Assembly (NCBI GenBank): GCA_900544255.1
Contig: UQUM01000003.1
Location: 44,776-108,775 of the forward strand
Source: an uncultured Sutterella sp.
GTDB taxonomy: Bacteria; Pseudomonadota; Gammaproteobacteria; Burkholderiales; Burkholderiaceae_F
Reading direction: 5' to 3'
Length of the DNA: 64,000 nucleotides
Shown in pieces: positions 53,120 to 61,966 of this stretch. The position numbers and the translations under genes were made by a program. The notes beneath the pieces are model-generated. The model was not told where the DNA came from and made no database searches. It saw nothing but the letters and a program-made list of their open reading frames with translations. The first letter of the stretch is position 1. Every line of letters begins with the position of its first letter.

Positions 53120-54397
53120 ATGGCAAAAATGAAGGTGACGGGCATCAAGGGAATGCCCGATATGCTTCCCGAAGACAGTGCGATCTGGGAAAAGTTTACG
53201 GATACGGTGCGTGCCGCGGCTTCGGGCTACGGTTACCGGCAGATTCGTACGCCGATTTTGGAGTCCACCGCTCTTTTTACGCGCGGCATCGGTGAAGTGA
53301 CCGACATCGTTGAAAAGGAAATGTATTCCTTTGAAGATTCGATGAATGGTGAAAAACTGACGCTGCGTCCGGAAAATACGTCGGCCGTGGTGCGTGCGGC
53401 GATCGAACACAGCCTCACGTACAACGCACCGCAGCGCCTGTGGTATTTCGGGCCCATGTTCCGCCATGAACGGCCTCAGCGCGGTCGCTACCGCCAGTTC
53501 CACCAATTCGGCTGCGAAGCCTTGGGGTTTGCGGGCCCCGACGTCGATGTGGAACTTCTCGCCATGATCACCCGTATTTGGAAGAATCTCGGCATCACGG
53601 CCCGACTGGAATTAAACAGCCTCGGTGAAATCGATGAACGCGCAAAGCATCGCGAGGCGCTGATTGCCTACTTCCAGAAAAACGCCGACGTGTTGGATGA
53701 AGACGCGAAGCGCCGACTGCTTACCAACCCCCTGCGTATTCTCGACACCAAGAATCCCGACATGCAGGACATGGTGAACGCGGCGCCGAAACTTCTCGAC
53801 TTCCTCGGCGAAAAGTCGCTCGCGTTTTTGGCCGAACTCGAAAAGGGCGTGAGCGCCATGGGGATCGAATATACGGTGAACCCCCGTCTCGTGCGCGGTC
53901 TTGATTACTACAACCACACCGTTTTCGAATGGATTACGGATAAGTTAGGCAGCCAGGGCACGATCTGCGGCGGCGGTCGCTACGACCCCCTGATTGAAAT
54001 GCTCGGAGGCCGCCCGACGCCTGCCGCGGGGTTTGCAATCGGCGCGGAACGCGTGATCGAATTGATGCGCGAAACCGGCAGCGACGTGAAGGGAAGTGAC
54101 TGCGACGTTTACCTCGTGCACAACGAAGGGGATGCAGCGGTGAAGGCCCGTGCGATCGGCGAGGCGCTGCGCGACAAGGGGCTGCGCGTTATCGTGCACG
54201 CAGGGAACCCCGGCTTTAAGAACCAGTTTAAGCGGGCGGATCAGTCGATGGCGCAGTGGTGCCTCATCGCGGGCGAAAGCGAAGTCGCCGAAGGCAAGCT
54301 CACCGTGAAGCACCTTCGGGATGCCGCCGGCAATCAGGTCTTCGAAGATCAGCTGACGCTGCCCGAAGGCGAAGCGCTGGCGCGCGTCACGCTCTGA
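53120..54397 (+). CDS. hisS: Histidyl-tRNA synthetase
   Basis: Class II synthetase. The 425 residues show motif 1 (GMPDMLPEDSAIWE to YRQIRTPILE), motif 2 (YFGPMFRHERPQRGRYRQFH), the His-specific LVRGLDYYNHTVFEW, motif 3 (GFAIGAERVIEL) and the anticodon-binding domain at the end. It follows ispG by 18 bases with the same orientation and is part of the run to der. Confidence 0.97.
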   Translation: MAKMKVTGIKGMPDMLPEDSAIWEKFTDTVRAAASGYGYRQIRTPILESTALFTRGIGEVTDIVEKEMYSFEDSMNGEKLTLRPENTSAVVRAAIEHSLTYNAPQRLWYFGPMFRHERPQRGRYRQFHQFGCEALGFAGPDVDVELLAMITRIWKNLGITARLELNSLGEIDERAKHREALIAYFQKNADVLDEDAKRRLLTNPLRILDTKNPDMQDMVNAAPKLLDFLGEKSLAFLAELEKGVSAMGIEYTVNPRLVRGLDYYNHTVFEWITDKLGSQGTICGGGRYDPLIEMLGGRPTPAAGFAIGAERVIELMRETGSDVKGSDCDVYLVHNEGDAAVKARAIGEALRDKGLRVIVHAGNPGFKNQFKRADQSMAQWCLIAGESEVAEGKLTVKHLRDAAGNQVFEDQLTLPEGEALARVTL

Positions 54398-54437
54398 TGC
54401 GCTATAGTCAACCCGTCTTTTTAAAGTGAATTAATTC

Positions 54438-55076
54438 ATGGCATACGATCTTGAAGAGCAGGAGTCCCTCGACCAATTGAAGGCCTGGTGGGAAAAGTGG
54501 GGTAACGTCGTTCTCGGAACGATCACCGTCGGTTGCCTTGCTTTTGCCGGGGTGAACGGCTGGAACTGGTACGAACGCAACCAGGGCGCGAAGGCGACGG
54601 CGGCGTACGTGCAGCTGCAGAACGCGTATCTGCAGGGCGACACGAAGAATGTGACGTCGATTTCCGACGGTCTCATGAAGGATTATTCTCGGCACGTTTT
54701 TGCGTCGCTCGGGGCATTCATTCGCGCGGCGGATGCTCAGAAGGCGGGAAAGTTTGACGAAGCCCGTACGGCACTCACCTGGGTTGTGGAAAAAAGCGGT
54801 CATCCGGAATATGCGATGACGGCCCGTATCCGCTTGGCCGGCGTTGCCCTTGACGAAGGAAAGGCGGATGAAGCGCTTTCAATTTTGACGGTCGTGAAAC
54901 CCGGTGAAGGCGACGCCGTGGCGTACAACGACCGACTGGGCGACGTATACCTGGCGTTAAACCGCCCGGATGAGGCGAAAAAAGCCTGGCAGACGGCTTT
55001 GGAAGCCGATCGCTTTGACGGGGCCGTGACGCCCTACATCAATCTGAAGCTGCAGTCGCTTCCCGCGGCGCAGTAA
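54438..55076 (+). CDS. yfgM: YfgM family tetratricopeptide protein
   Basis: Inner-membrane-anchored periplasmic chaperone helper, a partner of SecYEG and PpiD in E. coli. The 212-residue protein has a single TM segment (WGNVVLGTITVGCLAFAGVN, about residues 20-45) after a cytosolic DLEEQESLDQLKAWW, then TPR-like repeats in the periplasm (DEGKADEALSIL, LALNRPDEAKKAW). Between hisS and bamB, as is conserved. Confidence 0.92.
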   Translation: MAYDLEEQESLDQLKAWWEKWGNVVLGTITVGCLAFAGVNGWNWYERNQGAKATAAYVQLQNAYLQGDTKNVTSISDGLMKDYSRHVFASLGAFIRAADAQKAGKFDEARTALTWVVEKSGHPEYAMTARIRLAGVALDEGKADEALSILTVVKPGEGDAVAYNDRLGDVYLALNRPDEAKKAWQTALEADRFDGAVTPYINLKLQSLPAAQ

Positions 55077-55099
55077 TGTTTTTTCAAGCGGAGGGCGTA

Positions 55100-56230
55100 A
55101 TGGCAAGCCTCAGTTTCATTCGAACTCTCACCGCAGCAGCTGCGGCGGCGTTGGTACTCACGGGCTGCGGCACGCCTGACCCGCATGAACCGACGGAACT
55201 GCAGTCGATTCACGAAGTCGTCAAAACCGACAAAGAGTGGACGGCCTCGGTGGGCGAGAGCCTGACGGGACTTTTGGCGCCGGCAGTGACTGAAGATACG
55301 GTTTACGCTGCGGGCGGCGACGAACTCTATGCCTTTGAACTCGCGACCGGACGCCGGCTTTGGAAGACGGACGTGGGTTCGGACGTGACGGCGGGCGTCG
55401 GTACCGACGGCAGCCTCATCGCGGTCGGAACGGCTTCGGGAGATCTCAAGGTTTATGACACCGCGGGGAAACTCCTTTGGAGCGTGCGCCTTACGAGCGA
55501 AATGAGCGTACCGCCCTTGATCGGTTCCGGGTTCGTGATCGTTCGTACGACGGATACGCGCGTGACGGCCTTTGACGCGGTGACGGGCGAACGCCGTTGG
55601 CATTACCAGAGTCAGGTGCCGGCGCTCACCGTTCGGGCGCCCGCTCAGATGCGCTTTTCGCCGGCAGGCGTTCTCGTGGGACAGGCCAACGGCCGACTCC
55701 TTGCTTTGAATGCGCGCGGTGAAACGGTGTTTGATGCCGTCATCGCGCAACCCAAGGGGACGACTGAAGTCGAACGCCTCGTCGATGTCGTCGGCGCCCC
55801 GATGGTGGACGCGCGCATGATGTGCGCGGCCGCTTTCCAGGGAAACCTCGTCTGCATGAGTTCTCAAAACGGGCGTCTCGTTTGGAATACCGCGGTGGAC
55901 GCGGTGACGGGTCCCGTCTCTGACGGTATGAACGTTTATATCGTGGACGCCGACGGCGTCATTCACGCCTATGACTACGCGACGGGGCGCACGGTGTGGA
56001 CGAATTCGGATTTGAAGTACAGAACGCCGTCCGCCCCTGCCGTGATGGGCAACACCCTCGTCGTCGGGGATTACGACGGCGAAGTGCATATCCTTGATGC
56101 GGCGAGCGGTGAAATCGTCGGTCGCACCTCGGTGTCGGGCGCCGTGAAGGTGCCGCCCGTGTCGCTTGGCAACCGTGTGCTCATTCAGACGGACGAAGGG
56201 CATATCGCGATGGTAGCGCCCCGGGAATGA
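55100..56230 (+). CDS. bamB: Outer membrane assembly lipoprotein BamB
   Basis: Beta-propeller lipoprotein of the BAM complex. The 376-residue precursor has a signal peptide and lipobox LTGC, then seven or eight PQQ-like blades such as VYAAGGDELYAFELATGRRLW and NVYIVDADGVIHAYDYATGR (each within the family pattern). ATG 55100 has GGAGGG in front, so this start is preferred to one eight codons earlier. In its standard place before der. Confidence 0.95.
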   Translation: MASLSFIRTLTAAAAAALVLTGCGTPDPHEPTELQSIHEVVKTDKEWTASVGESLTGLLAPAVTEDTVYAAGGDELYAFELATGRRLWKTDVGSDVTAGVGTDGSLIAVGTASGDLKVYDTAGKLLWSVRLTSEMSVPPLIGSGFVIVRTTDTRVTAFDAVTGERRWHYQSQVPALTVRAPAQMRFSPAGVLVGQANGRLLALNARGETVFDAVIAQPKGTTEVERLVDVVGAPMVDARMMCAAAFQGNLVCMSSQNGRLVWNTAVDAVTGPVSDGMNVYIVDADGVIHAYDYATGRTVWTNSDLKYRTPSAPAVMGNTLVVGDYDGEVHILDAASGEIVGRTSVSGAVKVPPVSLGNRVLIQTDEGHIAMVAPRE

Positions 56231-56270
56231 TCGTCGTACTCTTTAACAGAACAACGTAAACGGAATACCT

Positions 56271-57629
56271 ATGCTGCCAGTTGTGGCTTTGGTCGGACGC
56301 CCCAATGTGGGGAAGTCCACCCTTTTTAACCGCCTTACCCGCAGCCGGGACGCCATCGTGGCGGATTTCCCGGGGTTGACGCGCGACCGACAGTACGGTC
56401 AGGGCCGGGTGGGGCCGCGTCCTTACATCGTCGTCGACACGGGGGGCTTTGAACCCGTTAAGAGCGAAGGCATCGTCAAAGAAATGGCGGGTCAAGCCGA
56501 AAGCGCCATCGCAGAAGCCGACATCGTCATTTTCGTCTGCGATGCCCGCACAGGACTGACGCCGCATGACGAACGCATTGCGCGGCGTCTGAGAACGGCC
56601 GAACGTCCCATCTACCTTGCGGTTAATAAGTCCGAAGGGCTTGAGACGCTGCACGTCGCGGAATTCCATGAATTGGGTTTGGGCGACCCCATCCGCATTT
56701 CCGCCGCGCATGGTCAGGGGGTGAACGCCCTCATGGACCTCGTGATGGAGGATTTTGCGAAGGCGCACCCCGAAGAAGAAGCGGAACCCGAGGAACCGGA
56801 AGATCCCGATGCCCCCAAGCGCATCAAGGTGACGGTGGCGGGGCGCCCCAACGTCGGTAAGTCCACGCTCATCAACGCCCTCTTGGGCGAAGAGCGCGTC
56901 ATTGCGTTTGACATGCCCGGCACCACGCGTGACGCGGTGAAGGTGGATTTCGAATACGGCGGACGTCCCTTTGAACTCGTCGATACCGCGGGTCTGCGCA
57001 AGAAGGGCAAGGTTTTCGAAGCCATCGAAAAGTTCTCGGTCATTAAGACCCTGCAGGCGATTGAACAGAGCAACGTCGTCGTGCTCGTCGTCGATGCCGC
57101 GGACGGCATTTCCGGCAACGACGCTCACATCGCGGGCTATGCCATGGAGTCCGGCCGCGCTCTCGTCGTGGCGGTCAACAAGTGGGACGCCGTCGACAGC
57201 TATAAAAAGAGCATGGTGGACTTGGACATCGGCCGCAAGTTTGCGTTCCTGCGCTGGGCCCGCTTCATCCACATCTCGGCTTTAAAGCGCAACGGGCTCA
57301 ATCACCTCATGAAGGCAGTCACCGACGCCCACGCTGCAGCTTTTGCAAAACTTGCAACGCCGAAACTGACGCGCGCCCTCATTGAAGCCGTGACGGTGCA
57401 GCAGCCCCCGAGAAACGGCCGAATCCGTCCGAAGATGCGTTACGCGCACCAGGGCGGGATGAATCCGCCGGTGGTGGTGATTCACGGCAACAGCCTGCAG
57501 GCGGTGGGGGAAAGCTATCGCCGGTACCTTGAAGGGTGGTTCCGCGAGAAATTCGATTTGGCGGGGACGCCGCTGCGGATTGAATTTAAGACGAGCCGCA
57601 ATCCCTACGCCGACGATGCAAAGAAATAA
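56271..57629 (+). CDS. der: Ribosome assembly GTPase Der (EngA)
   Basis: 50S assembly GTPase with two tandem G domains. The 452 residues have GRPNVGKSTLFNRLT at residue 9 and AGRPNVGKSTLINALL near 192, G3 motifs DTGGF and DTAGLR, NKSEG and NKWD for guanine specificity (in the first domain NKSE in place of NKxD), and a KH-like C-terminal domain ending KTSRNPY. Full length. Confidence 0.97.
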   Translation: MLPVVALVGRPNVGKSTLFNRLTRSRDAIVADFPGLTRDRQYGQGRVGPRPYIVVDTGGFEPVKSEGIVKEMAGQAESAIAEADIVIFVCDARTGLTPHDERIARRLRTAERPIYLAVNKSEGLETLHVAEFHELGLGDPIRISAAHGQGVNALMDLVMEDFAKAHPEEEAEPEEPEDPDAPKRIKVTVAGRPNVGKSTLINALLGEERVIAFDMPGTTRDAVKVDFEYGGRPFELVDTAGLRKKGKVFEAIEKFSVIKTLQAIEQSNVVVLVVDAADGISGNDAHIAGYAMESGRALVVAVNKWDAVDSYKKSMVDLDIGRKFAFLRWARFIHISALKRNGLNHLMKAVTDAHAAAFAKLATPKLTRALIEAVTVQQPPRNGRIRPKMRYAHQGGMNPPVVVIHGNSLQAVGESYRRYLEGWFREKFDLAGTPLRIEFKTSRNPYADDAKK

Positions 57630-57690
57630 GGCGTTACAAACCGGAACGCCGATCGGGGGCGGGGGGCTTTTTCTTCTCCGCCCCGGATGT

Positions 57691-57696
57691 TATGAT
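57691..57696 (+). promoter_or_regulatory. Possible -10 of an hfq promoter
   Basis: TATGAT in the 170-base gap between der and hfq. The -35 region (TTTTTC) is weak. A GC stem GGGGCGG...CCGCCCC lies directly upstream. Confidence 0.4.
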
Positions 57697-57799
57697 GAGC
57701 CGGTAAAGTCAGGGACGAAAGTTGCCTGACGCTTCAATAACAAGAGTCCACATAAGGGAAGACCGCGGCAGAGACCGACGGCTTCAAAAAAGGATAGCC

Positions 57800-58039
57800 A
57801 TGAGCACAGTCAACAAAGGGCAGCTGTTACAAGACCCGTTTCTCAATATCCTGCGTAAGGAACATATTCCGGTGTCGATTTACCTTGTGAACGGCATCAA
57901 GCTGCAGGGCCAGGTGGAAAGCTTCGATCAGTACGTCGTGTTGCTGCGCAACACCGTGACTCAGATGGTCTACAAGCACGCCATCAGCACGGTCGTTCCG
58001 ACCCGTGCCGTCAACATGCCGACCGTTGCGGAAGAGTGA
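57800..58039 (+). CDS. hfq: RNA chaperone Hfq
   Basis: Sm-like hexamer that pairs small RNAs with mRNAs. The 79-residue protein starts MSTVNKGQLLQDPFLNILRK, contains Sm1 and Sm2 elements (NGIKLQGQVESFDQYVVLL and YKHAIST), and ends with a short acidic tail (TVAEE), shorter than in E. coli. AAAGGATA precedes the ATG. The next gene, hflX, starts within two bases of its stop. Confidence 0.97.
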   Translation: MSTVNKGQLLQDPFLNILRKEHIPVSIYLVNGIKLQGQVESFDQYVVLLRNTVTQMVYKHAISTVVPTRAVNMPTVAEE

Positions 58040-58040
58040 G

Positions 58041-59252
58041 TTGACCAAGTTTCGCTTTACGAGCGCGCGGGAGGCTGAACGTCCCCGCGCGTTTCTTGTT
58101 ACCGCGGCTGTCGGCCGCGTCATGTATGCCGATGCCGCGGCAGAGCTCACTGAATTGGTGATGTCCGACGGGATGGACGTGGCGGGAACGCTGTCGGCCC
58201 GACGCGACAAACCGGATGCCGCGACGTATTTGGGCAGCGGCAAGATTGAAGAAATCAAGGCGCTCGCCGAGTCTCAGCACTGTCAGGTCGTCGTTTTTGA
58301 TGCGGCTCTCTCAGCTGCGCAGGAACGCAATATTGCGCAGATCGTGGGGCTTGCGGTGATGGATCGCACCGAGCTCATCCTCGATATATTCAAAAAGCGC
58401 GCCAAAAGCCGTGAAGGCCGCCTGCAGGTAGAATTGGCGCGGCTTGAGCACCTGGCGACGCGTTTGGTACGCGGTTGGACCCATTTGGAACGTCAGCGAG
58501 GCGGGTTAGGGAAAACGGGCGGCCCCGGCGAAAAACAAATTGAGTTGGACCGTCGTCTCATTGCGTCCCGCGTGAAGCAACTCAAAGATCAGTTGAAGAA
58601 ACTGCAGCGGCAGCGCGATACCCAGCGTCGTTCCCGCAGTAACGGCGACATGATGACGGTGTCGCTCGTCGGGTATACCAACGCCGGGAAGTCCACGCTC
58701 TTTAATAAGCTCACGCGCGCGGAAAGCTACGCTGCGGATCAGCTCTTTGCGACGCTTGATACGACGGCCAGGCGCTGTTGGATCGGGGGCGACGATTACG
58801 TCGTCGCAAGCGATACCGTGGGCTTTATCCGCGGACTGCCGCATCAGCTCGTGAACGCCTTTAAGTCGACGCTGGACGAAACGGTGCACGCCGATCTGCT
58901 TTTGCACGTCGTGGATTCGAATTCGGACGTCCGAGAAGAGCAAATGGCGTCCGTAAAGTCCGTGCTGGACGAGATTGACGCGGGGGAAATACCGACGATT
59001 ACGATCTTTAATAAGATCGATCTTTCGGGGTTGGAACCCGCCGTGCAGCGTTGGGACGACGGCCGCATCAAGTCCGTTACCGTCAGTGCGGTAACGGGGG
59101 CGGGGCTCGATCTGTTGCGCAACGCCGTCGCGGAATTCCTGGCCGATTGGCGCGAACGCACGAAGTCCGTGCCGCGCGAACCGGAAGACTGGGAACTCGA
59201 ACTGCAGGAATTGCAGACGGCACCTGCCAAGTCCCTGGAAGAACTGCTGTAA
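58041..59252 (+). CDS. hflX: Ribosome-associated GTPase HflX
   Basis: Splits stalled 70S ribosomes under stress. The 403-residue protein has the N-terminal HflX domain (RRDKPDAATYLGSGKIEEIK, then ELILDIFKKRAKSREGRLQV), a coiled linker, and the G domain with GYTNAGKSTLFNKLTRAE, DTVGFIRGLPHQLV and NKIDL. The start is taken as TTG 58041, two bases after hfq with GGAAG in place; an upstream ATG inside hfq would add a nonconserved stretch. Confidence 0.92.
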   Translation: MTKFRFTSAREAERPRAFLVTAAVGRVMYADAAAELTELVMSDGMDVAGTLSARRDKPDAATYLGSGKIEEIKALAESQHCQVVVFDAALSAAQERNIAQIVGLAVMDRTELILDIFKKRAKSREGRLQVELARLEHLATRLVRGWTHLERQRGGLGKTGGPGEKQIELDRRLIASRVKQLKDQLKKLQRQRDTQRRSRSNGDMMTVSLVGYTNAGKSTLFNKLTRAESYAADQLFATLDTTARRCWIGGDDYVVASDTVGFIRGLPHQLVNAFKSTLDETVHADLLLHVVDSNSDVREEQMASVKSVLDEIDAGEIPTITIFNKIDLSGLEPAVQRWDDGRIKSVTVSAVTGAGLDLLRNAVAEFLADWRERTKSVPREPEDWELELQELQTAPAKSLEELL

Positions 59253-59310
59253 ACTCAAACCTTATCCGTTTTTGTGTTTTTGATCTTCAGATCGAAGAAA
59301 AGGAATTCTT

Positions 59311-60717
59311 ATGTCCTTGAATGACCCCCATTGGGGCCGTACCGGCGGCGGTGACAACGAAGGTGAAAACCGACCGAAGGACGGCGCCGACGATAAGCCG
59401 GAAACGGGCGACGACGATCGCCGCAACGAGGCCCCGCGCCGTGAGGACAATGCGGGAAGCGACTTGGACGCCCTCTGGAATGACTTCAACAAGCGCATTT
59501 CCGGTATGTTGGGCGGACGCTCCGACGCCGGTAGTACGGACGACAAGTATCGCAACACGCACCGCGTGGAACGCCCGTTCTCGCGCGAGGAAGAACCCGC
59601 CTCGGGGGGCGAACCGCCGAAAAATGATGAGCCGCGCTTTGGCCGGATGCCGGGGGGGAAAGTCCCCAGCGTCAATATGAGCGCCGGGGGACTCGTGGCG
59701 TTGGTCGCCGCTTGCCTTCTGGGGTGGTGCGCCACCGGGTTTTACATTGTCCCCGAAGGTCAGGTGGGGGTCGTGACGACATTCGGCCGCTACACGACGG
59801 ACGCGGCTCCCGGCTTTAACTGGCGTATGCCCTGGCCCGTGCAGGATGCGGAATTGGTGGACGTCTCGAGCGTACGTAAGACGGAAATCGGTATCCGCGG
59901 GACGACGAGCCGCTTGAAGGAAGCGCTGATGCTGACGGACGACGAAAACATCGTCGACCTGCAGTTCAACGTCCAGTACCGCATCAAGCCCGCGCAGGCC
60001 AAGGACTATCTTTTCCGCGTTCGCGATCCGGATCAATCCGTGCATCAGGCTGCGGAAAGCGCCATGCGCGAAGTGGTGGGCCGCAAGACGATGGACTCCG
60101 TGCTTTTTGAAAGCAAGCAGGAAATTGCCGAAGGCGTTAAAAAGGCAATGCAGGAGATGCTTTCGAAGTACGAGACCGGTATCGAGGTGATGAGTGTCGC
60201 CATCCAGAACGCGCAGCCTCCGGAACAGGTGCAGGCTGCATTTAACGATGCCGTGAAGGCGGGACAGGATCGCGAGCGCCAGATCAACGAAGGCGAAGCG
60301 TACGCGAACGCCGTCATTCCGAAGGCCCGAGGCACTGCGAGTCGCCTCATTCAGGAAGCCGAAGGCTATCGCTCGCGCGTCGTGGAAACCGCCACCGGTG
60401 AAGCCGAACGCTTTACGAAGATTCTGGCGCAGTATGAAAAAGCGCCGCAGGTGACGCGCGACCGCCTCTATGTGGACATCATGAAGGATCTTTACGCCAA
60501 CAACGCGAAGATTCTCGTGGATACTCAAAAGGGCAGCAATTTACTGTACCTTCCCTTGGATAAACTCGTAGAAAAGGGCAACGAGGCTGCCAAAGCCGCG
60601 GCGACGAGCCAGACGGCACAGCCCTCGGCCGTGACGCAGTCGGCTGCGGCCGTGCAGGGGAACGATGCCACCGGGGACATTGACGCGCGTACGATGATGC
60701 GCCTGCGCGGTCGATAA
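59311..60717 (+). CDS. hflK: FtsH protease modulator HflK
   Basis: SPFH/prohibitin-type membrane protein that with HflC caps FtsH. The 468 residues start with an acidic, disordered, Gly/Asp-rich cytosolic region (about 130 residues), one TM segment (LVALVAACLLGWCATGFYIV), then the SPFH domain and a coiled C-terminus with Ala/Gln/Thr-rich tail. The N-terminal low-complexity part is long compared with E. coli HflK. It is followed 15 bases later by hflC. Confidence 0.95.
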   Translation: MSLNDPHWGRTGGGDNEGENRPKDGADDKPETGDDDRRNEAPRREDNAGSDLDALWNDFNKRISGMLGGRSDAGSTDDKYRNTHRVERPFSREEEPASGGEPPKNDEPRFGRMPGGKVPSVNMSAGGLVALVAACLLGWCATGFYIVPEGQVGVVTTFGRYTTDAAPGFNWRMPWPVQDAELVDVSSVRKTEIGIRGTTSRLKEALMLTDDENIVDLQFNVQYRIKPAQAKDYLFRVRDPDQSVHQAAESAMREVVGRKTMDSVLFESKQEIAEGVKKAMQEMLSKYETGIEVMSVAIQNAQPPEQVQAAFNDAVKAGQDRERQINEGEAYANAVIPKARGTASRLIQEAEGYRSRVVETATGEAERFTKILAQYEKAPQVTRDRLYVDIMKDLYANNAKILVDTQKGSNLLYLPLDKLVEKGNEAAKAAATSQTAQPSAVTQSAAAVQGNDATGDIDARTMMRLRGR

Positions 60718-60732
60718 GCGGGAGAAAAACAA

Positions 60733-61602
60733 ATGAAAAAACTGACGACCTGTTTGGTGGCGGCCGCCGTGATTGCGGGGCTTGCCAAACTCTGCCTCTA
60801 TACGGTGGGGGAACGTGAATACGCTTTGGTGTTCGCGCTCGGTGAATTAAAGGAAGTGAAGGCGGAACCGGGGCTTTATGTGAAGTTGCCTGCGCCGCTG
60901 CAGAACGTGGTGTACCTCGATAAGCGGGTGTTGAGTCTGGATACGCCCGACGCCGATCTCATTCAGACGAGCGAAAAGAAGAACCTCTTGATCGACAGCT
61001 TCGTAATGTGGAAGATCGGCGATCCCCGCCGTTACTGGGTGTCGTTCCAGGGGTCGGAACGTGCCGCGGCCGACCGGGTTTCTGCTTTGCTGCGTGACGT
61101 TCTGAACCAGACCGTGAACCGCCGGACGGTGAACGAAATCACGTCCCGCGGCCGCGAACAGGCGATGCGGGACATCAGTACGGGGTTGCAGGAACGCGTG
61201 AAGGATGTAGGGATTCAGATCGTGGACGTGCGCTTAAAGCGCGTTGACTTCACACCGGAAATTTCCGAGTCCGTCTATCGCCGTATGGAAGCCGAACGTA
61301 AGCGCGTCGCGAGCGAAGAACGCAGCCGCGGCGCCGCGGAAGCTGAAAAAATTAAGGCGGATGCGGATCGCCAGCGTGAGGTGATTCTCGCCGAAGCCTA
61401 TCGCGACGCCCAGAAAATTAAGGGTGACGGCGACAGCAAGTCCAACGCGATCTACGCCGAAGCGTTCGGCCGTGATCCGGAATTTGCGCGTTTTTACCGC
61501 AATATGGAAGCGTACAGGGCGTCTTTCGGGCGTGAGGGTGACGTACTCGTGACGGACACCTCGGGCGACTTCTTCCGGTATTTCGACAGCAACAAAAAAT
61601 GA
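60733..61602 (+). CDS. hflC: FtsH protease modulator HflC
   Basis: Partner of HflK in the periplasmic FtsH-regulating cage. The 289-residue protein begins with a TM segment (CLVAAAVIAGLAKLCLYTV), followed by the SPFH domain (REYALVFALGELKEV; RDVLNQTVNRRTVNEI) and a coiled C-terminal part with AEAEKIKADADRQRE. Its stop overlaps the start of the next small gene by ATGA. Confidence 0.95.
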   Translation: MKKLTTCLVAAAVIAGLAKLCLYTVGEREYALVFALGELKEVKAEPGLYVKLPAPLQNVVYLDKRVLSLDTPDADLIQTSEKKNLLIDSFVMWKIGDPRRYWVSFQGSERAAADRVSALLRDVLNQTVNRRTVNEITSRGREQAMRDISTGLQERVKDVGIQIVDVRLKRVDFTPEISESVYRRMEAERKRVASEERSRGAAEAEKIKADADRQREVILAEAYRDAQKIKGDGDSKSNAIYAEAFGRDPEFARFYRNMEAYRASFGREGDVLVTDTSGDFFRYFDSNKK

Positions 61603-61778
61603 AAGTCATCATTTTGGCCTTGGCTTTCATGTGTGTTTTCGAAAGCCTGATGCCGCTTTTGCTGCCCGAGACATGGCAGAAGGCCTTGAGAGAGATGGCG
61701 GCGGCCGATCCCGACATGGTTCGGAAAGTGGCTGCCGTCGTGCTCGCGGCGGGGCTCGCAGTGATTTGGCTTTTGTAA
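61599..61778 (+). CDS. DUF2065 small membrane protein (YjeT-like)
   Basis: A 59-residue protein with two hydrophobic segments (MKVIILALAFMCVFESLMPL and AAVVLAAGLAVIWLL) flanking WQKALREMAAADPDMVRKV, the DUF2065 layout. ATGA overlap with hflC couples it. It is the usual neighbour of hflC in proteobacteria. Its function is not known. Confidence 0.87.
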   Translation: MKVIILALAFMCVFESLMPLLLPETWQKALREMAAADPDMVRKVAAVVLAAGLAVIWLL

Positions 61779-61921
61779 AGATGCGGTAAAAAGGCCGTAC
61801 CGCGCGAAGCCTCTACCCCGATATGCTAAGGCAAGGGGAGGCGGCGGGCGGTATGATGACGACTCTTCGGCCGGTGAGGGGACAGTTTTCTCTCGGATCC
61901 GCGGCAAGACAATGCAACAAC

Positions 61922-61945
61922 CGACGGTATTTTCAAGAACCGTCG
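61922..61945 (+). promoter_or_regulatory. Hairpin in the purA leader
   Basis: CGACGGT and ACCGTCG pair around a 10-base loop, 22 bases before the purA ATG and just before its TAGGAGC ribosome binding site. No T-run. It may affect translation start or mRNA stability. Confidence 0.4.
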
Positions 61946-61966
61946 ATTATTAGGAGCTCATTGAAA